From: Tenrec ecaudatus
Taxonomy: Eukaryota > Chordata > Mammalia > Afrosoricida > Tenrecidae
Assembly (NCBI RefSeq): GCF_050624435.1
Contig: NC_134530.1
Location: 144,562,721-144,626,720, forward strand
Direction: 5' to 3'
DNA: 64,000 nucleotides
A program made the translations under genes and the position numbers. The notes under the pieces were generated by a model. That model saw nothing but the letters and a program-made list of their open reading frames with translations. It did no database searches and had not been told where the DNA came from. Shown in pieces: positions 22,126 through 33,250 of the stretch (its first letter is position 1; every line of letters starts with the position of its first letter).

Positions 22126-25100
22126 CCCAGGTTTGTGAGTCACCGAGAGGGCAGGAGTACACCTTGGGCAGGGGCAGCTGAGGAAACGTGTGCACACGGT
22201 GCCACCCTGGCCCCGCCTGCTCCTGCACGTGACCCCAGGCAGCACGGGATGCTGTGGCCAGGCCTGGCTGTTGCTCCCATCCCCCAGCGGTGGCCCCCAG
22301 CAAGCCTCTCTCTGGGGCCTCCCCCACCCAAGGAACTCCTCAGCTGAGACACTTCCTGCTTCACCTGATGGGAATTAGACCTGACAGGAGAGCCGTGAGC
22401 CCGGCCATTTTCAGAGTCAGGTTCTGCGACGGTGTGGGGGCAATGACTAAGGCAGGGCCCCGTCTGCTCTTTGTAAAGGGGTGGTGAGGCCTCGCGAGGA
22501 GACGCAGGAGGCTGGGAGTCGGAGGGCCATCCGAAAAGGGGCAGGGAGCAGGGAAGGCAGAGGGGTGGCTGGGACCTGCCTGCCCCCCTTCCAGAGGGGA
22601 CCCATCTCCCTAAGGCACTGGGGCTCCAGGCTGGCACCACCCTCCCCCGAAAGAGGCCTGTGGTGTTGAAGGTGGGTCCTGGCACGCCCTAGCTCTGCTC
22701 TAGTCTGTGCGGCCTACCTCCCACTTGCTCTCAGGGGCATCTGGGTGACGGCAGGCTTATCAGACTTGGACAGGTCCCCTTCCAGGATAGGAAAGCTTCT
22801 GGAGCAGGCTGGAGAAGCTGGGGCTCGCTCCCCTCACGGCTGAGAACCCTGGTGAGGACAGGCCCAGTCCTGCCCCCGCAAGGGCCCCCGGCTCCCAGAT
22901 TGGACAGGACACGATGGGTTAAGCGTCCAGTGGAGCGTGGACACCGCACCTATTTTCTCTTCTCCTCGCCATTCTGGTGCAGGGGACTGAGGCAACTATT
23001 TCTGCGGCAGCCTCTCGCTGTCAGGAGCCCAGGTTTCCACAGCACCCACCGCCTCCTCCCCGCCCCTCCCCTCCCACGGGGATGGGCATGCTCGCTGCAC
23101 CCCTATGGTGGGCACAGATGTCCCTGGGCTTGTGATGCAGCAGTGCCAGGCTGGTGCCCCGGTGCCTCAGGGGAGAGACAGGCCCCCGCCAAGGAAGAGA
23201 ATGGGCTGGCCTACCTCTCAGAACCTCTGGGCCTTCCCAGCGACCTGGCGCAGGCCAGTGTGGGGCTGCCCTAGGGAAAAACAGCCCCACTGTATGCCCA
23301 CCAACCTCTCTCTGCAGAGGAGGCTGCCTGCAGAGCTTCAGGCTCTCCCAGGCCCGGGGCCACCCTCCCTCCCACAGACTGAGAGTGCAGCTTGCATTCC
23401 TGGACCTCTGCTGACCACTGTAGTCCCCAGATCTTTGCAGGGGACTGGGCCTAGGGGGGACCTCCCAGGTCACTGACTGCCAGGCTGAGGTGGAGGTGCA
23501 GATAAGGGCTCACCAAGGGGTTGGACATCTCAATCAAATGCTCAGTACCTTCCTGGGCAGAGGGACAGGGGGGGTGGTGGGAAATAGCCCCAGCAGGCAT
23601 TCTTTATCTTATCTGTTTCCAGACCACCCCAGCTGAGGCCACTGCTGTGGCCACAGGCGGGACCAGAGGGCATAGGGCCTGTGTTCCTGGATGGATCCCT
23701 GAGCCGAGGGGAGTGCAGGGACACACACCAAGAACTCTCTCCCCAACTCTCAGAGGCTCCTGAGGATGGGAAGCTCCTGGAGAAGGCATCCTCATGTCAT
23801 TGTTTCCCCAGAGCAGGCTCATCCACTCCCCGGCTCCCCCACACACACTTCCCCACTTTGCCTGGGCTCTCCTGCAACCTCACACCTCACCCTCTGCCTG
23901 TCCGAGATGCCCCGGCCACTCAGCCTGGCCACCGGTGTGCCTTAGGACCCAGCTGCTGGCAGGGAGGCCCAGAGACCCTGCCCACGCTGATGAGTTGGGC
24001 ATCAGCGTGTGTACGGGCGGTTCTAAAGTGACCTAGAAAGTTTGGAGCTAGGAGTACTGGGCAGGATGGAAGCTCGCTCTCTGCTTGCACCCAGAAAGAG
24101 AAGCCAGCAGCCTTGAGCGTCTGTGCCGTTCTCCAAGACTTACTCGGAGGGCCAGAGAACACGTCGGCCAAGGGCCAGTCTAGGAGGGAGTCCAGTGAGG
24201 CAGAAGCAGCCATTACAAGACAAGGAAAGCAGTGGGAACTCTTGGGCACGGCTGGGCGGTCCAGGATGGATGTTGTGAGGTGTGGACGCTGATGCGAACT
24301 TCACCTTTACAGGGGCCTGGCCTGGGGCCCTGGGACCGCACAGCCTCTTAGTAGCTGCAGGGCTGTGGCAAGGTGACCTGGAGTGAGCAGAGCCTGCACT
24401 CTCAACCCAGCTCTGCATGGTGGCAGCAGCCCCCTCCCTGTGCTTCCTTAGGGAAACCAAGTGGAGGGAAGATCAGACCAGACCCCCAAGACCCGGGCCG
24501 AGGATGGGCTGCAGAAAGGCTCCCCGAGGGGCTGGGCTGCTGAACGGCAGGCTCCTTTCCGGCATTCTCTGTGGAGATGGGCACAGCCGCCCTCCCTAAC
24601 TTCCCCTTCAGCATTCCCGGGAGGCTGTGGGCTGTACGTTCCTTCAGATTGAGGAACAGGGCCAGGCCAGGCCTGTCCAGGCAGTGGGTTTAGGAGTCTT
24701 TGGGAGCAGCCCCGGGGGCAGGGGGCAGCCTGGGGTTGTGATGGAAGATGAGGAGGTCAGGTGGGAACCTGTCATTGCCTCCAGGCCAGGCTGCTGAGCG
24801 TTAACCCCTCTGGACTGTGAAGATCTAGCGCTAGTGTTCCTCGGCCATCGCTGGAGCAGGCATGGAGATGTAACGCTGTAACATCAGCTATGTATCAACC
24901 TGGCCCAGAGCTGGGTGGGCAGACCGGTGCTGGAAGGGCCTGCCCTACTCCCTGACCCGTCCCTGCTCTTCCTGGCCTCTTAGTTCTGGGTCCCCCATGC
25001 CTCCCAGCTCTGCTCTCGGCCTGCTCCTTCGCCTGCAGCCTGTGGGTCAGCCGCCGCTGCCTCCTAACATCTCACTCTTTGTCTCCCCCTTTCTTTCGCT

Positions 25101-25183
25101 GATCTCCTTGCCCCGCCCCAGAAGGCAATGTTGAGCCGAAAGCGTGCGTCCCAGTGTCTCATACCTGTGCTCTTTAAACACAG

Positions 25184-25245
25184 AGACCTGCCAAGACGCC
25201 CTCTCGTCCAACTATGCCCAGGCTGAAGTTCCCACCCTCTCTTAA
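25184..25245 (+). CDS. KCNC4: KCNC4 main terminal coding exon (residues 607-626)
   Basis: The acceptor is AAACACAG (AG at 25182-25183). Its first two bases complete a Glu codon, and the frame reads ETCQDALSSNYAQAEVPTLS to TAA at 25243-25245. This ending matches the known short-tail mammalian Kv3.4 isoform with a Leu-to-Pro change near the end. The phase agrees with exon 3 and the total is 626 residues. The very end (E-V-x-T-L-S) is short and polar and may act as a cytoplasmic interaction tail, which is inference. Confidence 0.93.
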
Positions 25246-26305
25246 AGTGGCACCAGCGCGAGAGAGACAGGCAGACAGACAGAAAGCCCAAGGCTATAGG
25301 GAGACTCTGGAAACCAGGCAAGAATCTGCCGCTGGGAAAGACGCAGATATCCTTGTTTGCACAGGACTGATGGGAACCCTCCCATGCAACCCTCAGGACC
25401 CGGAGCCATCTGGGCCTGAAGTTCTGTTCTACTGTACATTGAAGAGAGATATATGCACATATAGTATCTATATTCATACATACTCTACTCTTGTGTGTAG
25501 TGCACGTGCTATTGGTGGTCTGTCCTCTTTGCTAGGCTGTGTCTCCCCAAGTCCGTCCTCCACCCCCACCCCCACCCCTTCCTTCTTCACAGATTTCTTG
25601 CTGAAAACGTCTGAAATGTCCTGGGGAAGGTGCACCTGGGTGCCGCCGGTCCAGCTGGCTGGCCCCGTGTTTGACTCTCCCTCCTGGGGGTGTTTCCTAA
25701 GGCAGTAGGTGGCCAGTAGAAGGTCATCCTGCCCACTCCCCACAATCACTGCTCCACTAGCCCCTGACCCTAGATTGGGTTTCTACCTCCCACCCCATGC
25801 CCCAGTTGTGGGGCCTTCCAGGGGCTCCCGTGCAGCCCCCACTCCTCTCTCTGGCCCCACCTGTGTCCCTGCCTAAGGGGGCGGTTTGTCTTACTGTCAT
25901 CTTGTTGCCCCGTCTCCTTTGTCCGTTTGCTTTCAAAGATGCTGCTGGGCAGGCAGGCAGGAACGGGCTTTGCCTGCCCAGCTGGCTCAGGGGTCCGAGA
26001 AGGGGCCGCCTCAGGCGAGCGAGCGGAGACCAGTTGCAATACTGTACTTCCTGGCCGCTGGCCAGAGGATGAGTGCAATAGCAGAGGCCAGGTGACCCCT
26101 TCAGCCTTGGCCTCTGCCCCCCACCCCAGCCCCACTCCCGTCCCCACCCTGCCGTCCCTGCCCTGTCCCTGGTGTTGGTCCGTCCTTTTCTGAGCTGTCT
26201 CCTTGTGTGTGTCTGAGGTGTGCTGACGCGGGGCCCCCTGCCCTGTCTGCAGGCCTCTGACTGTCATGCTGTGCTGGAGCCTCAATAAAGACAACTGGAG
26301 CCACC
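25246..26305 (+). other. KCNC4: KCNC4 3' UTR
   Basis: About 1.06 kb runs from the stop to the presumed cleavage site. It contains a short AU-rich block with ATATATGCACATATAG around 25447-25467 and a C-rich stretch near 25557-25580. It has no SINE insertion. The end is set by the AATAAA at 26284 and a following GT-rich stretch. Confidence 0.8.
26284..26289 (+). terminator. KCNC4: KCNC4 polyadenylation signal AATAAA
   Basis: A canonical AATAAA in CCTCAATAAAGACAAC is followed 15-50 bases later by GCTCCTGCTGTGACTGTCTG, a GU/U-rich downstream element. Cleavage is expected near 26300-26310. Confidence 0.85.
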
Positions 26306-26915
26306 TGGCTGCTCCTGCTGTGACTGTCTGCCTTGGCCTCTCCTTTCTTGCGCTGTGTGTTCGGGGACTGCGGGCCTCCCACCCCATCACCTGAGTTAAG
26401 CAACCGCCGCCCTACCTGGGACTGCAAGGCAGCTCACCTCCTGCTCCAGATACAAGTGCTCCGACAGGGGAGAGATTAGCCTGAGGTCACACAAAGGGAA
26501 GATGATTGGTGATGCTGGGCTCCCAGACCACATGCCTGTATGACTGACGTGGACGCTCCTGTCCCTGCTGTCCCGGGGAGAAAGGACTGGGACTTTTTAA
26601 GGAATTCCACATTGTTCCTGCTCGTTTGCCAAGCAGACCCTCTCCCTGATATGGCACCAGCTATCCATCGGCCCAGACCCTGAGGCTGCCAATCACAACA
26701 TGGCTGGGAGGTCACTGGGGAGCAGGGGTGGGAAATATACACATCCTGGGCCCAGGAAGGATAGGGGTGGTGGGAAGTCGGGGCCACAGGTGGCTTGTCC
26801 TTCACCTCAGACAGGGCTACACGATGTCCCACTCTGCCACCGGCCCAGTTGCTCAGCAGGACCCCCACCTGGTCTAGTGTCTGACAGGCACCATCTCGAA
26901 ACGGTAACCTGGAAA
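26306..26915. other. Downstream flank, mostly unique
   Basis: No gene is seen. A MIR-like inverted relic (GATTAGCCTGAGGTCACACA) lies at about 26430-26545. The rest is anonymous. Confidence 0.6.
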
Positions 26916-26936
26916 GAAACATCTGCATTTTCTTTT

Positions 26937-28297
26937 TCTTTAAAAAAAAATCATTTTATTAGGGGCTTATACAATTCGTATCACAATCCTTACATACACC
27001 AGTTGTATACATTTGTACATTCGTTACCCTCATCATTCTCAAACCATTTCCTCTCCACTTAAGCCTCTCATTTTTCCCTTTTCCTCCCCGCTTCCCCCTC
27101 CCTAATGAACCCTTGATAATTTATAAATTATTGTTTTGTCATATCTTGCCCTGTCCAACATCTCCTTTCACCCACTTTTCTGTTGTCCATCCCCCAGGGA
27201 GGAGGTTATATGTAGATCCTTGTAATCGGTTCCCCCTTTCCACCCCACCCTCCCTCCACCCTCCCAGTATTGCCTCTCTCACCACTGGTCCTGAAGGGAT
27301 CATCCATTCTACATTCCCTGTGTTTCCAGTTCCTATCTGTACCAGTGTACATCCTCTGGTCAAGCCAGATTTGTAAGGTAGAATTGGGATCATGATGGGT
27401 GGGGGGAGAGGGAGGAAGCGCTTAGGAACTAGAGGAAAGTTGTATGTTTCATCATTGGTACACTGCATCCTGACTGGTTGTCTCCTCCTCGCAACTCTTG
27501 CGTAAGGGGATATCCAATTGCCTACAGATGGGTTTTGGGTCTCCACTCGGCACTCCCCCCCTCAGTCACTACGGTAAGATTTTTTTGTTCTGATGATGCC
27601 TGATACCTGATCACTTTGACACCTCGTGATCGCACAGGCTGATATGCTTCTTCCATGTGGGCTTTGTTACTTCTGAGCTAGATGGCCGCTTGTTTACCTT
27701 CAAGCCTTTAAGACCCCAGATGCTATATCTTTTGATAGCCGGGCACCATCAGCTTTCTTCACATTTACTTATGCACCCATTTTTCTTCAGCAATTGTGTT
27801 GGGAAGGTGAGCATTATGGAATGCCAGTTTAATAGAACAAAGTATTCTTGCATTGAGGGAGTACTTGAGTGGATACCCAATGTCCATCTGCTACCTTAAT
27901 GCTAAACCTATACATATATGCACATAGATCTATTTCCACATCCTCCTATATAAATATATTTCTATATGTACATGTCTTTATTTAGACCTCTATAAATGCT
28001 CTTTGCCTCCTAGCTCTTTCCTCTATCTCATTTGACTTTCCTTTTGTCCCACTGTCATATTCAGCCTTCATTAGGGTTTCAGCAATTCCTCTTGGTTACA
28101 TTGCCCTTAGTCACGCCCTACCATGCCTCCTATACCCTCCTCATCACTGATTTGGATCACTTGTTGTTCCCTTGTCCCTGGGTTTGTTAATGCCACTACC
28201 TTTCCCCCCATCTCCCTCTCATGTACCCCCAGAACTGTCGGTCCCATTGTTTTCTCCTCCAGATTGTTCATCCAGTCTCTCTAACGTAGACAGACCT
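26937..28297 (-). mobile_element. L1 3' end (3' UTR), antisense, afrotherian/tenrec type
   Basis: Read on the minus strand it ends in CCTAATAAAATGA (AATAAA signal) and an A-rich tail, which on the + strand is the T/A-rich start at about 26931-26950. About 1.36 kb matches, block for block, the second copy at 50630. Examples are TTTATTAGGGGC, CCCTTGATAA, CCAGTGTACATC, GTGCTTCTTCCATG and CTTTAAGACCCCAGA. It is 5' truncated with no ORF2 core. It is flanked by similar 17-18-bp sequences GAAACATCTGCATTTTC (26916-26932) and GAAAGCACCTGCATTTTC (28298-28315), a decayed target-site duplication. Confidence 0.85.
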
Positions 28298-28354
28298 GAA
28301 AGCACCTGCATTTTCATTGTGCACGCCACACTCGGCTGCCATCTGGACCATTCT

Positions 28355-28518
28355 GATCTGATCGGGCAGAGTAAAGCGCTGCCTGGGAGTTTCTGAGGCG
28401 ATAAACCTTTATGGGAGCAGGCAGCCTCGTTTTTCTCCTGTGGAACGGCTAGTGGATTTGAACCGCTGACCTTATGGGTAGCAGGTCATTATGTATCCCA
28501 GTACGCCACCAGGACACC
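28355..28518 (-). repeat. AfroSINE, antisense, decayed
   Basis: GAGTTTCTGAGGCGATAAAC, TGGATTTGAACCGCTGACC and CCAGTACGCCACCAGGACACC are inverted AfroSINE blocks. It lies just outside the L1 target-site duplication. Confidence 0.75.
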
Positions 28519-28604
28519 GTCATTTTGCAGTAAGCTCTGAGAATTAGGGACCCTGTTCTAGGTGCATGTTTGTCCTCTTACTCTGGCCTGTCCCCAGGCA
28601 TAGA

Positions 28605-28765
28605 TTCAGAGTCACCTGGACCTTTTGTTTCTTTCTTCATTAGCTGAATAACCTGCTGCCACTCACCCAACCCTGTCTGTACAATGAGGCTCCTAAGAGT
28701 ACCTACTTCAGAGATGTGTTAAGAGCCAGCACTTGGGACACACAGTAGGTGCACAAGAATTGGCT
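28605..28765 (+). repeat. MIR relic
   Basis: TAGCTGAATAACCTGCTGCC, CTGTCTGTACAATGAGGC and CACACAGTAGGTGCACAAG keep MIR order. Confidence 0.65.
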
Positions 28766-29166
28766 GAGACCGTTTAGGGGGTCTCCTTGCCCAGCCACAC
28801 CAGGAAAGCACCGTAGAGCTCGAAGGAGAGCTCGAAGCTGTCAGGTGAGGAGGGAGGGGCTGAGGGAAGGGAAGAAGCCAAGGGAAGCCTATTCCTGAAG
28901 TGAAGACGAAACCTGGGCATTGTGCCTGGCCCAGCGAGGTGAGGCAAAGCGGTGGCAGGCAGCCAGTTGTCCATTAAAGATAAAATCTCTCCTCCAGCAA
29001 CTGGAGGGCAAGGAGGGGCTGCACCCTACCCCCGCCCCCCAGACAGAAGACAGCCATTTGCAAGCAGGCTCGCCCCGAGAGGCTTGGCTGGGCGATAATG
29101 GGTTGCAGTGCACTGCTGGCTCCACACTGATATTACGCACCAGGGCCCACGGCCAAATGGCTGGGT

Positions 29167-29183
29167 CTGTGTGTGTGTGTGTG
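29167..29183 (+). repeat. Short (GT)n
   Basis: About eight GT units. Confidence 0.8.
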
Positions 29184-29441
29184 ATGCTGTTTGATCAATG
29201 TTGAACCATTTCACAGTCTGTCTGAGGACCCACGGCATGGGTCTCGGGCAGGGTGGTCCTGAGGAGACCTGAATGGCTGGGGTCCCCAGTGACACCTGCA
29301 GACCCCTGCAGGAGGAGGGCAGAGTTTTGGGGGAGAAGTCAGAGCCTGCCGTACCTCCTCCACCCAGGGCAGCAGCCAGCAGAGCTGTACGGAGCCAACT
29401 CTGGTCCCTGAGCCCACAGGAGGGAGCTGGTTAGAACACCA

Positions 29442-29649
29442 GGCCCTTGTGGGATTACAAGTTGGGCTGCTAACTACAAAGTAGGCAGCTTGAAACCAGC
29501 AGCCACAACGTGGGAGAAGGACCAGGCTTTCTACTCCCATAGAGTCACAACCTCAGAAACCCACAGGGGCAGTTAGTTTCACCCTGCCTTCAAGTGTCCC
29601 CGTGAGTGGGAATGGGCCTGATGGCAGTCAGGTTGGCTCTTGGTTTTGA
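29442..29649 (+). repeat. AfroSINE, sense
   Basis: GGGCTGCTAACTACAAAGTAGG, CAGCTTGAAACCAGCAGCC, GAAACCCACAGGGGCAGTTAG and a tail ending GGCTCTTGGTTTTG are present. Confidence 0.8.
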
Positions 29650-29800
29650 GTGGTGACTTCTGGAGTCAGAACTGATCTGAGTCCAGGCTCTGTCATTTCT
29701 GAGTTGGTTGACCTTGGGCGAGCTGTTTAGCTTCTCTGAGCTCCCGTTACCGATTCTGTGAAATAGGAGTCACATGGTACCTACCTCCCTGAGCCGTGGG
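29649..29800 (+). repeat. MIR relic
   Basis: TGACTTCTGGAGTCAGAACTG, TTGACCTTGGGCGAGCTG and ATTCTGTGAAATAGGAGTC are clear MIR core blocks. Confidence 0.75.
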
Positions 29801-30013
29801 GAGGGAGGACCAGGCCATTCCTCTGAAGCCCTCTGCACAGGGCTGGTGGTTAGAACTGCTTGGGGAGAACTCCTGACCACAGGGGCCCTGAAGTTTGGTC
29901 TGACGCCCCGCTTTTCAAGACAGGAGCTGTGAACCAACCCTCTTCCAGTGGCACCTTTCCGTGCAAGCTGGGAAGACGAGCTAACGATGCCAAACAGCAA
30001 AGAGTTAGTCAAG

Positions 30014-30205
30014 GGGCTGGTGGCTTGGCAGCTCATTCCAAGGTTGGCAGTTGGCGCCCACTAGCCGCTCCTCGGAAGAAATTGGTGGCAGTCTGCTTCC
30101 ATAGCGACTTGCAGTCGTGGGAACCCAGGGGCCACTTTCAATCTGCCCGTGAGGTAGTCATGCATCAGAATCAATGCAGCCTCGGCGAGTTTGGTTTTCA
30201 GAGCA
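30014..30205 (+). repeat. AfroSINE, sense, diverged
   Basis: GGGGCTGGTGGCTTGGCAGC, GGCAGTCTGCTTCCATAGCG and the tail GCGAGTTTGGTTTTCAGAGC are recognisable. Confidence 0.7.
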
Positions 30206-30220
30206 GTAACGCTCATGACA

Positions 30221-30431
30221 GGAGCCCCGGTGCCGTAGTTGGCGAGGCGTTGGGCTGCTAACCGCAAAGTCAGCCGTGCAAACCCACTAGCTGGTCTGCG
30301 GGAGCAAGTGGAGGCTGCCTGCTCCCGTGAAGACTCACCATCCTGGAAGCCCCTGGGAGCAGTTCTACCCTGCCCCGGACGGACGGCGGTCACTGAGAGC
30401 GTGACTCGACGGGTGGCAGCGAGCTTGCTTT
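30221..30431 (+). repeat. AfroSINE, sense, full length
   Basis: It starts GGAGCCCCGGTGCCGTAGTT, has GTTGGGCTGCTAACCGCAAAG and ends GACTCGACGGGTGGCAGCG. It lies in tandem with the copy just upstream. CpGs are well kept. Confidence 0.85.
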
Positions 30432-30644
30432 GCGAGCGCACTGCGGCCGGCTGATCAGGAGCAAAGCGGCAGCTGGTGGAACAAGCCGAGTGCGTGCCGA
30501 ATACTGTCAAGTTGGTCTCCCTCCGAGAGAGCCCTGTGCCAGAGGAGGGCTGCCTGAGGGTTCTTTTCACAGCCAAGCTTGCCCAGTGCTGAGCTGCTTC
30601 CTGAACGGAGTAGGGATTGTAAAAGCAATACGCCCCCACTCAGT

Positions 30645-30792
30645 CTCACTCTGTGGGGCTTTGGGGTTGCCAGGACTGTCAATTCTTTACACAGACAGCC
30701 TTCTCTTTACACACTTGAGACAGCTGGTGACCTCGAAGTGCTGACCTCGTGACCTGCAGCCCGACGTGCAGTCCCCACGCCACCCATGGGCC
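30645..30792 (-). repeat. AfroSINE, antisense, decayed
   Basis: CTCTGTGGGGCTTTGGGGTT, GACCTCGAAGTGCTGACC and an inverted head near CCACGCCACCCATGGGCCC are present. Confidence 0.65.
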
Positions 30793-30928
30793 CTGTTGCT
30801 GGAGGGAGGTGTGCTTTCCCCCGTGTCTGAGTTTCCTGAAGGTCATTTGATTCCAAAAGCAAGGGCATTATGTTCGGTTCCTCTTTTACAGAAAAGAAAA
30901 CCAGGGAGGACTTTATTTAATGCTATTG

Positions 30929-30929
<1 letters not shown>

Positions 30930-30976
<47 letters not shown>
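30930..30976 (+). repeat. (CA)n-(TA)n microsatellite
   Basis: About 16 CA units run into about 7 TA units. Confidence 0.95.
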
Positions 30977-31039
30977 AGGGGGGCTATCTCCTCACATTCA
31001 TTCACTCATTAACAGGAGGTAAGTAGCAAAAACAGTGCT

Positions 31040-31175
31040 TGACAACTAACCAGAAGGTTGATGGACTGAACCCCTACACCCCCCTGCCCCAGAGGCACCT
31101 CTGGGAGATAGGCTTGGAGATTTGCTTGTGAAAGGTTCCAGCCTGAACCCTGCAAAGCACAGTTCTACCCTGCAT
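31040..31175 (+). repeat. AfroSINE subtype fragment, sense
   Basis: ACTAACCAGAAGGTTGATGG, AGAGGCACCTCTGGGAG and CACAGTTCTACCCTGC are SINE blocks. The head is missing. Confidence 0.55.
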
Positions 31176-31603
31176 ACCCAGCGGACTCCCAGACAGCTCT
31201 CCGCAATGGACCAGACCGCAGCTCCTGGTTCTGTGACCCCACGGAATGCCATGCCCTGGGGCACCGCAGGGGATCATAACCAAGTCCCGGGAGGAGCTGC
31301 TTAGCCTCAAACCAGACACACTGTCCCCCCTTCCTGTACTTCCAAGACATCTGATCACGGAAGGCAGATGTCAGACTCATTGTGAAGGCAAGTTATGTTT
31401 GAATAAAGGCCACCTTACTGGTGCTGCTTGCCTTGCAGTGACAAACTGAACACCTGGTCTTAGGAAGCACCTCTGAGCAACCCACAAGGTAAGCTGCCAC
31501 CCTCTCTTCTCTACTGTCTCCCCACCCCACCCCTCCAGCCAGAGGGGATGCTGACACATGTGGGTCTTTCCCGGCCTGTGGAAAAAGTAAGATGACATCG
31601 GTG
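31176..31603. other. Unique intergenic stretch
   Basis: I see no gene or repeat that I can support. Confidence 0.5.
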
Positions 31604-31760
31604 CAAGCTGCCTGGTGGTGCTGTCGGTTAAGCATTAGATAGCTCTCGGCAAGGTGGTGGTCCAACCCCACCAGCCCCTTCCCCCTGCTGCCCGCAAGAG
31701 GCGCGGCCTCAGGAGCCCGGGACAGAGTGGCTGAGTGGGAACCGACTGGTGGCCGTGGGT
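31604..31760 (+). repeat. AfroSINE, sense, diverged
   Basis: CCTGGTGGTGCTGTCGGTTAAG forms the head. GACAGAGTGGCTGAGTGGG with AACCGACTGGTGGCCGTGG forms the tail. Confidence 0.65.
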
Positions 31761-33014
31761 GGGACTCTGCGGGTAGTGTTTGGAGAGACCCGGATGCTCA
31801 TGGGCTGGGATTCCTGCTCAGCGTAGCAAGTGGAACTTGAAGCCTCCTCCCTTCCTGTGGCTTCCCAGCTCAGACGTGGGGCTGCATGCTGGTTCAGGGT
31901 GGAGATGGGATCAGGGGGAGCCAGGCCTTCTGAACAGGGACCTGCGATGAACTTCTTTGCCAGCACCAAAAACTCCCCTAAGCCCGGTGGTGCACCGATG
32001 AAGAACACGCCTGCTAACAAGGTTGGGTGACGCCACTCCGCACCCCCACCCCACCCGCAGCAGCCCCGCAGGAGAGAAGACCTAGCAGCCCTGCCCCCAT
32101 AATGCTTACAGCCCAGAAGCTTGTATGCAACCGCTCCCCGGTGTCACCCGGGGCCTTGATACATTGGAATGGGATCCACTCAGCACCAATACTCTGCTCT
32201 TCCCAGGGAGCAGTGTGTGTGGTATCTCATCAGCAGTAGTACAGCGATGTCAGCGGTACCGGCCATCTGTAGCCTTGCCCTCCTGGAGACCCTCAGGCAT
32301 GGTTGCCAGGGGCAAGATGCTTCTCTTGCCAGCTCCGAGTCCTGGCATGTGCACTCTCTGGCACCCATGCAGCAGGTGGCATTTGAGCTGGCTCCGTCAC
32401 CTGGGGCTGCAGCAACCACACACTTTACCTAGAAGCCAGGTAAGACTGCCAGGGGCCTTGTCTCCACCGGGGAACCTCCATTGGCCCCAGCCAAAGCTTC
32501 ACAGACAAGAAGCAGGAGGATCCAGCTGCAGGCTTGCTCTGGAAGCCTCTCCCTGCGCCTCTCCTGGCTGTGGCTCCCAGGCCCCGGTGTCTGCCAGCCT
32601 CTCCAGGTGTCAGCAAATGCACACAGGGCTACTTCATACCAGGGGAGTTCCGGGTGGTACAAATTGTTAAGTGCCAAACCACACGCCAATCGTCCCAGCA
32701 GATAGGCCCAGTGGTTGGTCTGGCAGCCCAGTGTAACAGCTGTACCCTGCACACATGGGGTTCCCATGAGGTGCTGCCCACTTAACAGCCACCAACAACC
32801 ACAGCAGCGACTGAATACCAGCCTCCCACAATAGCAGGGTTCTGCTTCTAGCCAAGGTAGGGCCCCTGCATCTTAAGGAGGGTGGTGGGGGGGCAAGAAA
32901 GGGCCCCCTTCCTTCTCTCCCCACACACTTTCCTCTAGGTGACCACTCTCCCAGCCATTTGTTGTTGCTGCCCAGAACTCCCTCTCAGCTCCATCCTTTC
33001 AACACCCATCCGTT
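31761..33014. other. Intergenic, largely anonymous
   Basis: A possible heavily decayed SINE lies at about 32650-32800 (GGTGGTACAAATTGTTAAGTG). No gene is seen. Confidence 0.5.
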
Positions 33015-33062
33015 ACACACACACACACACACACACACATACACACACACACACACGCACGC
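33015..33062 (+). repeat. (CA)n microsatellite
   Basis: An imperfect CA run with one ATAC interruption, ending CACGCACG. Confidence 0.95.
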
Positions 33063-33083
33063 AGCCTCTCTGATCCAGGAGGG

Positions 33084-33250
33084 GCACCCTGCTGGCGCAA
33101 CAGCTGAGTGCTTGGCTGCTCTCCAAAAGGCTAAAGGTTGGAACCCACCCAGCCACTCTCACCCCTTGACTCTGCTTCCATCAGTCCTGCAACCAAGAAC
33201 ACCCTACAGGCCGTCTGTCACATGGCTCGCTAGGAGCCATGATTGACTAT
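33084..33250 (+). repeat. AfroSINE, sense, diverged
   Basis: GGCGCAACAGCTGAGTGCTTGG, AAGGTTGGAACCCACCCAGCC and ACCCTACAGGCCGTC are present. An RTE fragment follows directly. Confidence 0.65.

Larger units (their letters stand above)
18811..25183 (+). other. KCNC4: KCNC4 intron 3 (holds an alternative terminal exon)
   Basis: This is GC-rich unique DNA, strikingly free of AfroSINEs compared with intron 1 and the downstream region. It holds the alternative exon at 21040, a short GGGGCA/GAGCCA repeat stretch (about 19320-19450), and a 20-bp direct repeat (GTGTCCCTCTCACTGCCCCT, twice, about 20071-20110). Elsewhere I see no gene. The donor is GTACGG and the acceptor AAACACAG. Confidence 0.85.
1..26305 (+). 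other. KCNC4: KCNC4 gene (Kv3.4), whole transcription unit
   Basis: The gene spans a CpG-island leader, four used exons and a 3' UTR. The spliced coding sequence is 678 + 937 + 204 + 59 nt plus a stop, which gives 626 residues, the length I recall for one mammalian Kv3.4 isoform. Introns are phase 0 (after codon 226), phase 1 and phase 1, and all have GT-AG ends. Kv3.4 is a fast, high-threshold voltage-gated K+ channel alpha subunit of the Shaw/Kv3 family. It forms homo- or heterotetramers in neuronal and muscle plasma membrane and supports brief action potentials. The true transcription start is not visible and could lie upstream of base 1. The 3' limit is inferred from the AATAAA at 26284. 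Confidence 0.95.

Noticed and set aside
27113..27900. Frames of 80-135 codons
   Set aside because: They lie in the non-coding 3' UTR of an antisense L1.
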